DNA from: Deinococcus deserti VCD115
Lineage (GTDB): Bacteria > Deinococcota > Deinococci > Deinococcales > Deinococcaceae
Length of the DNA: 64,000 nt
Assembly (NCBI RefSeq): GCF_000020685.1
Contig: NC_012526.1
Coordinates: forward strand, 1,280,001 to 1,344,000
Reading direction: 5' to 3'
The notes beneath the pieces are model-generated. The model was not told the DNA's origin. It made no database searches and worked only from the letters and a program-made list of their open reading frames with translations. The translations under genes and the position numbers were made by a program. This document shows, piece by piece, positions 53,040-64,000 of the stretch; within the stretch, counting starts at the first letter, position 1, and the number at the start of each line of letters is the position of its first letter.

Positions 53040-54020
53040 ATGATCCCATTCATCCTGCGGCGGGTGGTCCAGGCCGTCCCCACACTCTTTCTCTCCAGCC
53101 TGCTGATCTTTTTTGTCATTCAGCTGGCTCCTGGTGACTTTCTGACACCAGCACGGCTCAACCCGAACATTGCCCCTGAGCAACTCGAAGCGCTCTCCCG
53201 AAACTTCGGCCTGGACCGCCCGCTGTGGCAGCAGTACCTGGTATGGATGCGCAACATGGCCACCGGCGACTTTGGGCTGTCGTTCCAGTACCAGCAGCCA
53301 GTACTTAACATCGTCTGGCCGCGCATCGTGAATTCTCTCTACCTTGTACTCCTGTATCTTGTCCTGTTTTATGTCATTGCCATACCGCTCGGCGTGTACG
53401 GCGCAGTGCGTCAGAATTCCTTCGGGGACCGCAGCACCGGAGTCGTGCTGTATTTCCTCCTGGGTTTTCCCAGCTTCTTTCTGGCACTGCTCGTGATCTA
53501 CTTCATCCTTCAGGTCAGGCATGCCACGGGCCTGGATATTCCTATTGGTGGAATGACCAGCGACAATCACAACACGTTGTCGGCCCTGGGTAAGGTCTGG
53601 GATATCCTGAAGCACATTCTGATCCCGGCCACGGTCCTTGCCGTGTCGGACGCCGCTGGCCTTACCCGCGTGATTCGTGGTCAGATGCTTGAGGTGCAGC
53701 GTGCGGACTATGTCAGGACCGCCCTGGCTAAGGGAGTGACTGAACGCGTTGCGATCTGGAAACACACCTTCCGCAATGCCATCCTGCCTATTGTCGCTGG
53801 CATCGGCGGTCTCCTTCCCAGCCTGTTTGCTGGTGCGGGCTTTGCTGAAGTGGTGTTCGCTTACCCTGGCATCACGCCCATGCTTCTCTCTGCCATCAAT
53901 ACCCAGGATCTGTATGTCATTGCTGGATTTACCATGATCACAACCGTTCTGCTGATTATCGGGAATGCCCTGAGCGATCTGCTGCTTGCAGTAGTAGACC
54001 CGCGCGTGAAGGTAGGCTGA
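53040..54020 (+). CDS. Oligopeptide ABC transporter permease, DppB/OppB type
   Basis: 326 residues with six membrane segments. It starts IPFILRRVVQAVPTLFLSSLLIFFVIQLAPGDF, the typical DppB opening. The cytoplasmic EAA loop is AKGVTERVAIWKHTFRNAILPIVAGIG (consensus EAAxxxGxxxxxxIxxHxLP variant). An AGAGG lies 11 bases before the ATG, a rather long spacing. Followed after 10 bases by the second permease. Confidence 0.93.
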   Translation: MIPFILRRVVQAVPTLFLSSLLIFFVIQLAPGDFLTPARLNPNIAPEQLEALSRNFGLDRPLWQQYLVWMRNMATGDFGLSFQYQQPVLNIVWPRIVNSLYLVLLYLVLFYVIAIPLGVYGAVRQNSFGDRSTGVVLYFLLGFPSFFLALLVIYFILQVRHATGLDIPIGGMTSDNHNTLSALGKVWDILKHILIPATVLAVSDAAGLTRVIRGQMLEVQRADYVRTALAKGVTERVAIWKHTFRNAILPIVAGIGGLLPSLFAGAGFAEVVFAYPGITPMLLSAINTQDLYVIAGFTMITTVLLIIGNALSDLLLAVVDPRVKVG

Positions 54021-54030
54021 GGAGACCGCT

Positions 54031-55170
54031 ATGACGACTGTTCCCTCAAATGTTCCTGCTGTCCGCTCCAATAAGGCTCAGTCCCAGTTCGGGGTGGCCT
54101 GGAGGCAGTTCCGGAAAAACCGTCTGGCCCAGATCGGCGGCTTCCTGCTTACCTTGATGTATCTGCTGGCAGTGTTTGCGCCTGTGGTGGCTCCGGATGG
54201 CCTCTCTACGTATTCCACGTCAAACATCACCCGTTACCATCCTCCAACTCCCGTTCATATTCGTGACCCTGAAAGCGGAGCCTTTGGGCGGCCTTTCGTG
54301 TATAAGTACACGCAACAGCTCAACATGGATACCTTCGTGAACGAGTACAAGCCGTCGGCTGAGAAATGCCCGATCTTTTTCGGTGTTCGCGGCGACAGCT
54401 ACCGCATTCTCGGCCTGATTCCCGGAAACATTCACCTGTTTGGTACCGGCCAGGAGAATCCGGATTGCAACGTCTACCTGTTTGGGGGCGAAGCTCTGGG
54501 GCGTGACCTGTTTACGCGGACCATGTATGCCTCGCAGATCAGCCTTACGATCGGTGTGGGCGCTGTATTGATCAGCACCCTCATCGGACTTGCGATGGGA
54601 TCAGCGGCGGCCTTCTTCGGCGGCTTTGTGGATACCGTGGTGATGCGCCTTGTGGAAGTGATCGCGGCGATTCCCTACCTGTTCCTGCTGATCTTGCTGC
54701 GCTCCGTCTTTCCCCAGGACATCAATCCGATTCTGGCGCTGTACATGATTCTGGGTCTGCTGGCTTTTATCAGCTGGGGTGGTCTGGCCCGCGCGGTTCG
54801 TGGCCAGCTGATGAGCGTACGGGAACAGGACTTTGTTTCTGCGGCTCAGGCCCTGGGGGCAAGTAACGGACGCATCATGTGGCGGCACATGCTCCCTACA
54901 ATGACCACGTTCGTCATTGTTGGACTGAGTCTGTCCATTCCGGGAGCCATCCTGACGGAATCGGGATTGAGCTTCCTGGGAATCGGGGCCGTCGAGCCCT
55001 ACGTGTCCTGGGGCAGCCTGCTCGCTCAGGCTCAGGAAGGCGGTCTGGCCAGCATCAATCAACGTCCGTGGGTGCTGATTCCCGGCTTCTTCATCGTATT
55101 TACGGTGATGTGCTTTCAGCTTCTGGGCGACGGGCTGCGTGACGCCTTCGACCCCCGCAAGCGTCAGTGA
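54031..55170 (+). CDS. Oligopeptide ABC transporter permease, DppC/OppC type, with external insert
   Basis: 379 residues, about 80 longer than a usual DppC. After TM1 (about 34-55) there is a roughly 110-residue segment (56-165) before the next helices, with Cys113 and Cys146 that could form a disulfide. The standard six-helix core then follows with ALGASNGRIMWRHMLPTMTTFVIVGLS as the EAA loop. The insert likely faces outside and may contact the binding protein. GAGGAGA precedes the ATG. Confidence 0.9.
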   Translation: MTTVPSNVPAVRSNKAQSQFGVAWRQFRKNRLAQIGGFLLTLMYLLAVFAPVVAPDGLSTYSTSNITRYHPPTPVHIRDPESGAFGRPFVYKYTQQLNMDTFVNEYKPSAEKCPIFFGVRGDSYRILGLIPGNIHLFGTGQENPDCNVYLFGGEALGRDLFTRTMYASQISLTIGVGAVLISTLIGLAMGSAAAFFGGFVDTVVMRLVEVIAAIPYLFLLILLRSVFPQDINPILALYMILGLLAFISWGGLARAVRGQLMSVREQDFVSAAQALGASNGRIMWRHMLPTMTTFVIVGLSLSIPGAILTESGLSFLGIGAVEPYVSWGSLLAQAQEGGLASINQRPWVLIPGFFIVFTVMCFQLLGDGLRDAFDPRKRQ

Positions 55171-55246
55171 GGCGTAACAGGGTCACGCTCTCGTCAGCCT
55201 GTATGATGCAGGGCGTGTCCCACAATGAGCAGCAGATGGAGGAAGA

Positions 55247-56293
55247 ATGACCCATCAGGGTGAAGTATTGCTGGCGGTGAACGGCCTGAAAACGTATTTC
55301 TACACCGACGACGGTGTAGTCAAAAGCGTTGACGGCGTCACCTTCCATATCAACAAAGGCGAAACGCTGGCCGTTGTGGGCGAATCGGGTTCAGGCAAGA
55401 GCGTGACCAGTCTGTCGATCATGCGCCTGATTCCTATGCCACCCGGCAAGATTGTCGAAGGCGAGATTCTGTTTACCGACAAAAGCGGTACGCAGAAGAA
55501 CCTGGTAAACATCAGTGAAGCTGAGATGCGCCAGATCCGTGGCAATGACATCAGCATGATTTTCCAGGAGCCGATGACCAGCCTCAACCCGGTCTACACC
55601 ATCGGTGATCAGATTGCCGAGGCGGTGATCCTGCACCAGAACAAAAACAAGAAAGAAGCTCTGGGCGTGGCCACCGATATGTTGCGTCTGGTCGGTATTC
55701 CTGCCCCCGAAAAACGGGTTCACGAGTACCCGCACCAGATGTCCGGGGGCATGCGTCAGCGTGTGATGATCGCCATGGCACTGTCTTGTAACCCGGCTCT
55801 GCTGATTGCTGACGAGCCGACCACCGCGCTGGACGTGACCATTCAGGCGCAGATCCTGGACCTGATGCGCAAGCTGCAGCGCGAGATCGGTATGAGCATC
55901 CTGTTCATCACCCATAACCTGGGCGTGGTGGCGGAGATGGCGGACCGCGTCGTCGTGATGTACGGCGGCCGTGTGGTGGAAGAAGGCGACGTGGTCGAGA
56001 TTTTCAAAGCCCCGCGCCATCCTTACACCATGGGCCTGCTGAACAGCATTCCGCGTCCCAGCGATCACGAGTATGTGCCCGGCGCGCCCAAGGGCCGCCT
56101 GGAAGCTATCCCTGGCAACGTTCCCAACCCCCTGAATCTGCCGCCGGGCTGCTCTTTCGAGCCGCGCTGCAAGTTCGCTATTCCTGAGTGCAGTGCAGCT
56201 GTGCCGCCCCTGGAGGACACCGGGCACGGGCACACTGCCCGTTGCATTCGCTGGCGCGAATTCGAGAAGGTTCAGACGGAGGTCACCGCATGA
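55247..56293 (+). CDS. Oligopeptide ABC transporter ATPase, DppD/OppD type
   Basis: 348 residues: Walker A GESGSGKS, signature MSGGMRQR, Walker [14 protein letters not shown]-loop ITHN. The C-terminal oligopeptide-binding extension has the three-Cys pattern [15 protein letters not shown], which in relatives binds an Fe-S cluster. GGAGGAAGA lies just upstream of ATG 55247. Overlaps the next ATPase (ATGA). Confidence 0.95.
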   Translation: MTHQGEVLLAVNGLKTYFYTDDGVVKSVDGVTFHINKGETLAVVGESGSGKSVTSLSIMRLIPMPPGKIVEGEILFTDKSGTQKNLVNISEAEMRQIRGNDISMIFQEPMTSLNPVYTIGDQIAEAVILHQNKNKKEALGVATDMLRLVGIPAPEKRVHEYPHQMSGGMRQRVMIAMALSCNPALLIADEPTTALDVTIQAQILDLMRKLQREIGMSILFITHNLGVVAEMADRVVVMYGGRVVEEGDVVEIFKAPRHPYTMGLLNSIPRPSDHEYVPGAPKGRLEAIPGNVPNPLNLPPGCSFEPRCKFAIPECSAAVPPLEDTGHGHTARCIRWREFEKVQTEVTA

Positions 56294-57321
56294 CTGCTAC
56301 CCCTTTGAGCCCAAGCGTGGCCCGTGACCGCAGCGCCATGGCAGCGACTGGACAGACGCTGCTGGATGTCCAGCACCTGGAGAAGTACTTCCCGATCCGC
56401 GGCGGCCTGATGTCGCGGGTGGTCGGCAACGTCAAGGCCGTCAACGACATCAGCTTCAAGGTCGGTCGCGGCGAAGTGGTCGGCCTGGTCGGTGAGTCCG
56501 GGTCGGGCAAAACCACCGCTGGCCGCGCCATTCTGCGTCTGGTTGAGCCGACCGGCGGACAGGTCATCTTCAACGGCACCGACATCACCAAGCTCTCCAA
56601 AGGGCAGATGCGCGACTACCGCCGTGAGATGCAGATCATTTTCCAGGACCCGTTTGCCAGCCTGAACCCCCGAATGACGGTCAGTGACATCATCGGTGAG
56701 GCCATGCAGATCCACAACCTGCACCCGGGACGCGAGCGTATCGACCGCATCGCCGAGTTGCTGCAGCGCGTCGGTCTGCGCCCCGAGCACATGGGCCGCT
56801 ACCCGCACGAGTTCTCCGGAGGTCAGCGTCAGCGTATCGGTATTGCGCGCGCGCTGGCCGTTGACCCCAGCTTTATCGTGGCAGACGAGCCGGTTTCGGC
56901 ACTGGACGTTTCGATTCAGGCGCAGGTGGTCAACCTGATTCAGGACCTGCAGGAAGAACTGGGCCTGACCGTGCTGTTTATTGCCCACGACCTGCACGTT
57001 GTGGAGTACATCTGCGACCGCATGATCGTGATGTACCTGGGCCGCATCATGGAGATTGCGCCCAGCCGCGAGCTCAACCGCAATCCCAAGCACCCTTACA
57101 CCGAGGCCCTGCTGTCGGCGGCGCCGGTGCCTGATCCCACGATCAAGCGTCAGCGCATCATCCTGGAAGGCGACATTCCCAGCCCGATCAATCCGCCTTC
57201 GGGTTGCGTGTTCCGGACCCGCTGCCGCTATGCCATTGCCGACTGCGCCAACATCGTTCCGGAGCTGCGTGAGGTCGCGCCCGATCACTTCAAAGCCTGC
57301 ATCCGCGACGATATTCTCTGA
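56290..57321 (+). CDS. Oligopeptide ABC transporter ATPase, DppF/OppF type
   Basis: 343 residues: Walker A GESGSGKT, signature FSGGQRQR, Walker [13 protein letters not shown]-loop IAHD. The C-terminal extension has [15 protein letters not shown], matching the DppD copy. An N-terminal arm of about 22 residues precedes the usual start, [13 protein letters not shown]. Co-translated with DppD. Ends the five-gene importer operon with a clear terminator. Confidence 0.95.
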   Translation: MTATPLSPSVARDRSAMAATGQTLLDVQHLEKYFPIRGGLMSRVVGNVKAVNDISFKVGRGEVVGLVGESGSGKTTAGRAILRLVEPTGGQVIFNGTDITKLSKGQMRDYRREMQIIFQDPFASLNPRMTVSDIIGEAMQIHNLHPGRERIDRIAELLQRVGLRPEHMGRYPHEFSGGQRQRIGIARALAVDPSFIVADEPVSALDVSIQAQVVNLIQDLQEELGLTVLFIAHDLHVVEYICDRMIVMYLGRIMEIAPSRELNRNPKHPYTEALLSAAPVPDPTIKRQRIILEGDIPSPINPPSGCVFRTRCRYAIADCANIVPELREVAPDHFKACIRDDIL

Positions 57322-57339
57322 TCGTTCCTGCACCATGAG

Positions 57340-57370
57340 AACCGTCCATACGAGCGTATGGGCGGTTTTC
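57340..57370 (+). terminator. Terminator of the peptide importer operon
   Basis: A 13-bp stem with one G-U pair (AACCGTCCATACG 57340-57352 with 57356-57367), followed by TTTTCTTT. Confidence 0.88.
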
Positions 57371-57443
57371 TTTGGTGACTAACTGTTGATTCAAATGGTC
57401 ATCTTCTCACACTTCATCAGGGGACGTGGCGCAAGCTGACTTT

Positions 57444-58727
57444 ATGCGACACCTACTATCACTTGCTGCTGCCCTGAGCCTTGGAGGTGCTGTGGCTACT
57501 GATCTGCGCGTCTACCCCAGCTTCACGGAAGTGCGGGAACCAGTGACCGCTTCGGGCACAACTCTAAGCGTCGCTCTGCCGCAGGAAGCCTGGGCAGGAG
57601 TCATCCCCGGGAGCCTGGACCTGGAGGGTCTGGCCTTTATCAGTGCCCTTCAGAACCTGGAACCCAACTGGTTGGCCACCCTGGAAGGCAAAACCGTGTA
57701 TCTCATGCGTGAAGGAAATCGCACCGAGCCGGTCACACTGATCCGGGCCCGCGATCTGCTGGTGCGGGATAGTGCTGGCCGCTACTTCACGGTGCAATTC
57801 AACCAGTTGCAGTTTGACGTTCTGCCTCCCAGCAATCCACTCAGCCCGTCACAGAGCCTGGTCTTCAACCTTGCAAAGGCAGGCAGCGGCACGCTGAGCT
57901 ACCTGACGCGCAGCGTGAGCTGGCAACCTCGTTACACCCTGAAGGCCAGCGACGCCGGAGCTCAGCTTGCGGCTCTGGCCGATATCCGCAACGGTACAGA
58001 CCTGCCCTACGAGGTGAAAAACACTGAACTCTACGCCGGAGACGTCAATGTGCAGGGCGGGGGATACCCTCCCCCTGCTCCGATGATGCAGAGCGAAGCT
58101 ATGGATTCTGCTGCTCGGGTCACGTCTGCCCCCAAAATCGTCAGCAGTGGGGATCTGCGCGGTCTGTATAAATACACTTTGTCCACCGCTTTCAGGCTGC
58201 CTGCCAACAGTGTGGTCACGCTGCCCTTCCTGAACCCTAAACTGACCAGCTTCGACCGTTACGTTGGCCTCAACACCTTTTTTAGTCCAGAGGCACAGGA
58301 AGGAACGCTAAGCCGCTTTTACCGTTTTAAGGCAGATGACCGGCTTCCAGGGGGACCTATCACTGTTCGGGAAGAGGGACGTATCGTTGGTCAGACGAAC
58401 ATTGGTGAGACCCGTAAAGGCGGTATGGTGGAATTTACCCTCGGTCAGGACCCTGACGTGGCCTACACCCGCACTGTGCAGACCCTTAACCAGGCCCGCG
58501 ACGCCAAGGGCAATGTCAACCGCACGACTTACAAGGTCACTTACCTGCTGGAGAGCAGCAAGACCCGCTCCGTGCGTGCTGAGATTACGGAACGTGTTGG
58601 TGGACGGCGGATCATCATCGACAGTCTTCCTCCCGCCCAGAATCAGGGGATAGCCACGCTGAAGGTGGATATTCCTGCCGGAGGGAAAGTAACCCGCAGC
58701 TTTACTGTGGTTGTCGATAACAGCTGA
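57444..58727 (+). CDS. Secreted DUF4139-type protein
   Basis: 427 residues. A signal peptide MRHLLSLAAALSLGGAVA is followed by an N-terminal beta-rich region and a central GSGTLSYLTRSVSWQPRYTLKASDAGAQLAALADIRNGTDLPYEVKNTELYAGDVN. This matches the DUF4139 pattern of a beta-sandwich after a conserved W-x-P-x-Y. The far C-terminal PAGGKVTRSFTVVVDNS looks like the usual closing strand. Function unknown; members are periplasmic. The in-frame GTG at 57426 with AGGGG upstream is an alternative start and would add six residues. Confidence 0.75.
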   Translation: MRHLLSLAAALSLGGAVATDLRVYPSFTEVREPVTASGTTLSVALPQEAWAGVIPGSLDLEGLAFISALQNLEPNWLATLEGKTVYLMREGNRTEPVTLIRARDLLVRDSAGRYFTVQFNQLQFDVLPPSNPLSPSQSLVFNLAKAGSGTLSYLTRSVSWQPRYTLKASDAGAQLAALADIRNGTDLPYEVKNTELYAGDVNVQGGGYPPPAPMMQSEAMDSAARVTSAPKIVSSGDLRGLYKYTLSTAFRLPANSVVTLPFLNPKLTSFDRYVGLNTFFSPEAQEGTLSRFYRFKADDRLPGGPITVREEGRIVGQTNIGETRKGGMVEFTLGQDPDVAYTRTVQTLNQARDAKGNVNRTTYKVTYLLESSKTRSVRAEITERVGGRRIIIDSLPPAQNQGIATLKVDIPAGGKVTRSFTVVVDNS

Positions 58728-58741
58728 CCTCCAGTCAGGTC

Positions 58742-58776
58742 CAGGCCGCTCCTTTGCAATGCAGAGGAGCGGCCTG
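58742..58776 (+). terminator. Terminator between DUF4139 gene and metF
   Basis: A 12-bp stem CAGGCCGCTCCT (58742-58753) with AGGAGCGGCCTG (58765-58776), then CTTACT. Confidence 0.8.
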
Positions 58777-58848
58777 CTTACTGGGAATATCTGGGGCTAT
58801 TCGCCAGCCCTACAGCTGTATGACTCCCGGCTTTAGCCAGACCGACAG

Positions 58849-59585
58849 CTACAGCAGCCCGCCCAGATATGCCAGCGTGTCCGCGCGCACCGGCATGAAG
58901 TATGCGTGCTGGTTGCGCTCCTGGGCAAAGGCAAGCATCTGGGCTGCAAACTGGCGGTTCCATTCCAGGGTCGGCTGAAAGCTCCTCGGGAATACGGCAT
59001 GGTTGCGGGTGCGCCAGTAGTTCAGCGACCCTTCTTCGGTTACAGAGGTTGCCCCCCACCAGACTTCGGCTTGCTGCGGAATGAGGTCGGCGTACGTTTC
59101 CATCAGACGGAGGTCAAAAAACGGTTGGGTAAAGAAGCCCACAGCTCCGGCTTCCAGCTTTCGCTCCAGATAGTCCTGTTCGCGGGCCAGCGACTGGCGG
59201 TAGGGGTCAAGGCCAGCGTAGACCCTGACATGAGGCAATTCCCGGGCAAAACGCCGAATTGCCGTGATGGCGTCCACATCGTAAACGCGGGCACTCATGT
59301 CGGCAGGTGCGTCACCGGAAACAATCAGGACTTCATCCAGTCCGTGCTCATCCAGGTGGGCCGCCATCGGCAGTGGTTCATGAGGGTTGAGATCCACAGC
59401 GCGGATGTGCGGAATGGCCCGGTAGTGCGGACGTGCGAAAGCGCAGCCGTGCCATGAACGCGTCGAAAAGCGCGTCAGATCCGGAATATTGACCGTATCC
59501 ACCCCCGGCAGATGTTCTGCGACTGCCTGCAGTTCTGCACGCAACGCCGAGCGCGACCGGGGCACAAGTTCAATAGACACGCGCG

Positions 59586-59589
<4 letters not shown>
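58849..59589 (-). CDS. metF: Methylenetetrahydrofolate reductase family protein
   Basis: A 246-residue TIM barrel: N-terminal [64 protein letters not shown] and [26 protein letters not shown] (the Phe/Thr-Gln-Pro-Phe-Phe pattern of MetF). It is about 50 residues shorter than E. coli MetF, so it may use a different subunit arrangement. GTG start overlapping the metH stop, consistent with supply of 5-methyl-THF to MetH. Confidence 0.88.
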
Positions 59590-63341
<3,752 letters not shown>

Positions 63342-63347
63342 AACACA

Positions 63348-63381
63348 CCCCTGGTCGAACAGGGCCGCGTGTAAGCGGCCC
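63348..63381 (-). promoter_or_regulatory. Alternative hairpins over the metH Shine-Dalgarno sequence
   Basis: On the minus strand GGGCCGC pairs with GCGGCCC (63381-63362). The CCC of that second arm, with TG after it, can instead pair as CCCTG with CAGGG (loop TTCGAC), and CAGGG includes the AGGGG ribosome site at 63352-63348. The two hairpins exclude each other: one frees, the other hides the ribosome site. Confidence 0.5.
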
Positions 63382-63433
63382 ACAAGTTTCTCTTGCGCTA
63401 AGCGCCTCCGCTGGGCCATCGTCGCCCGCTCGC

Positions 63434-63546
63434 GCCATCGTCAGCGCACCTACGCGGGGGCTTTCCTGAAAGCACCATGGCCGCAATGAAGGCCGGTTGC
63501 CGCGCCGTCACAGGGCAGGAAAAACCCTCGGGCATCTCTGGATGAC
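63434..63546 (-). promoter_or_regulatory. SAM-I (S-box) riboswitch aptamer for metH-metF
   Basis: 113 bases. P1 is GTCATC (63546-63541) with GATGGC (63439-63434). The conserved core follows the S-box order: CAGAGATGCCCGAGGG, then CCCTGTGACGGCGCGGCAACC, a P3 hairpin GGCC..GGCC, and GGTGCTTTCAGG before a P4 stem and GACGATGG. Spacing and order match the family from P1 to J4/1. A -10 box lies just upstream at 63573-63578. High SAM should lower metH-metF expression. Confidence 0.82.
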
Positions 63547-63572
63547 CGTGCCGGGGAGGCACGATAAACGCA

Positions 63573-63578
63573 AGAATA
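63573..63578 (-). promoter_or_regulatory. -10 element of the riboswitch-metH-metF transcript
   Basis: TATTCT on the minus strand, with a predicted start near 63566, just before the riboswitch. No good -35 at the usual distance. Confidence 0.5.
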
Positions 63579-63686
63579 GCGCGCTTGGGAATTTCAATTG
63601 TGCAGAGAGCTATTCAGGACTCAGGCACCGGTCACAGGGGTCGTGCAGGTCCGGCCACGACCTGACAGGAATGAGTGGGGGCGAGC

Positions 63687-63692
63687 TACAGT
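63687..63692 (+). promoter_or_regulatory. -10 element for the last gene
   Basis: TACAGT, 9 bases before the ATG at 63702. Slightly longer spacing than the other leaderless cases. Confidence 0.45.
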
Positions 63693-63701
63693 GCGTCTAC
63701 C

Positions 63702-64000
63702 ATGCACATTGTCCAATTGCTGCTGCCGCTGTACGACAATTCGGGCGAGGCCTTCGAAGGCGAGCTGTTTGCGCAGGTGCGGCAGACCCTGACCGAACAC
63801 TTCGGCGGTCTGACCGCCTATGTCCGCGCCCCGGCAACAGGTCTGTGGAAGGAGGGCGACCGGACCGTGCGTGACGACGTTGTGGTGTACGAGGTGATGA
63901 TTGAAGAACTGGACCGTTCCTGGTGGCGTACCTACAGGGAGTCCCTGCGCCTTAATTTCCGCCAGGATGCGCTGGTCATCCGGGTGCAGCCTGTTGAGCT
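63702..64000 (+). CDS. Conserved protein of unknown function, N-terminal part
   Basis: The first 99 residues, running off the window. It reads MHIVQLLLPLYDNSGEAFEGELFAQVRQTLTEHFGGLTAYVRAPATGLWKEGD, then DVVVYEVMIEELDRSWWRTYRESLRLNFRQDALVIRVQPVE. This looks like a small alpha/beta (ferredoxin-like) domain protein family seen in several bacteria; I cannot name it. No signal peptide. Confidence 0.7.
   Translation, partial: MHIVQLLLPLYDNSGEAFEGELFAQVRQTLTEHFGGLTAYVRAPATGLWKEGDRTVRDDVVVYEVMIEELDRSWWRTYRESLRLNFRQDALVIRVQPVE

Overview
This 64 kb window is a chromosomal segment of a GC-rich Deinococcus. The evidence is the gene content (FtsEX with an EnvC-like partner, Deinococcus-type secreted proteins, a DUF255 thioredoxin-fold protein), the many GTG and TTG starts, and above all a hexamer TANNNT placed 6-9 bases upstream of many start codons. 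That arrangement is the signature of leaderless mRNAs, which are common in this genus. I cannot name the species from sequence alone.

Layout. 0-11 kb is core housekeeping: the 5' end of ilvD, a secreted parvulin, a FemX-like ligase, a secreted unknown, trmD-rimM-khpA-rpsP, and the cell-separation set ftsE-ftsX-envC-like divergent from an S41 protease. 11-15 kb is a phoH / ybeY-dgkA-GNAT-unknown string on the minus strand, split by a complete 986 bp IS630-family element whose transposase is in two frames joined at an A8 run. 15-21 kb holds aroE overlapped by a large CHASE/PAS histidine kinase and a REC-kinase hybrid, then an OsmC peroxidase. 21-29 kb is the most accessory part: an FMN reductase, a broken TetR, a MarR regulator with cysteine clusters plus an ArsN2-like acetyltransferase behind two operator-like dyads, an LLM flavin oxidoreductase, a secreted beta-propeller lipoprotein and an FAD oxidoreductase fused to a Rieske domain, with degenerate spacers between them.

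29-35 kb carries a tightly overlapping minus-strand operon deoC-maf-mreC-mreD-mrdA (elongation/cell wall) divergent from bcp-rpiA. 35-50 kb is mixed metabolism: DUF255 protein, argS, a hydrolase, an acyltransferase, tyrA, a TSUP permease, msrA, a MOSC protein, a PLD-like secreted protein, small membrane proteins, an RNHCP protein, an MBL hydrolase, purD and tRNA-Leu(CAA). 50.0-50.7 kb is a gene-poor, less GC-rich stretch between the tRNA and secG. 51-57 kb is a complete oligopeptide ABC importer behind a near-consensus promoter. 57-64 kb ends with a DUF4139-like secreted protein, the metH-metF pair behind a SAM-I (S-box) riboswitch, and the start of a conserved unknown.

Genes are packed with 1-8 base overlaps (ATGA, GTGA, TAATG, TGATG), so most strings are translationally coupled. 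GC-rich hairpins separate the transcription units.
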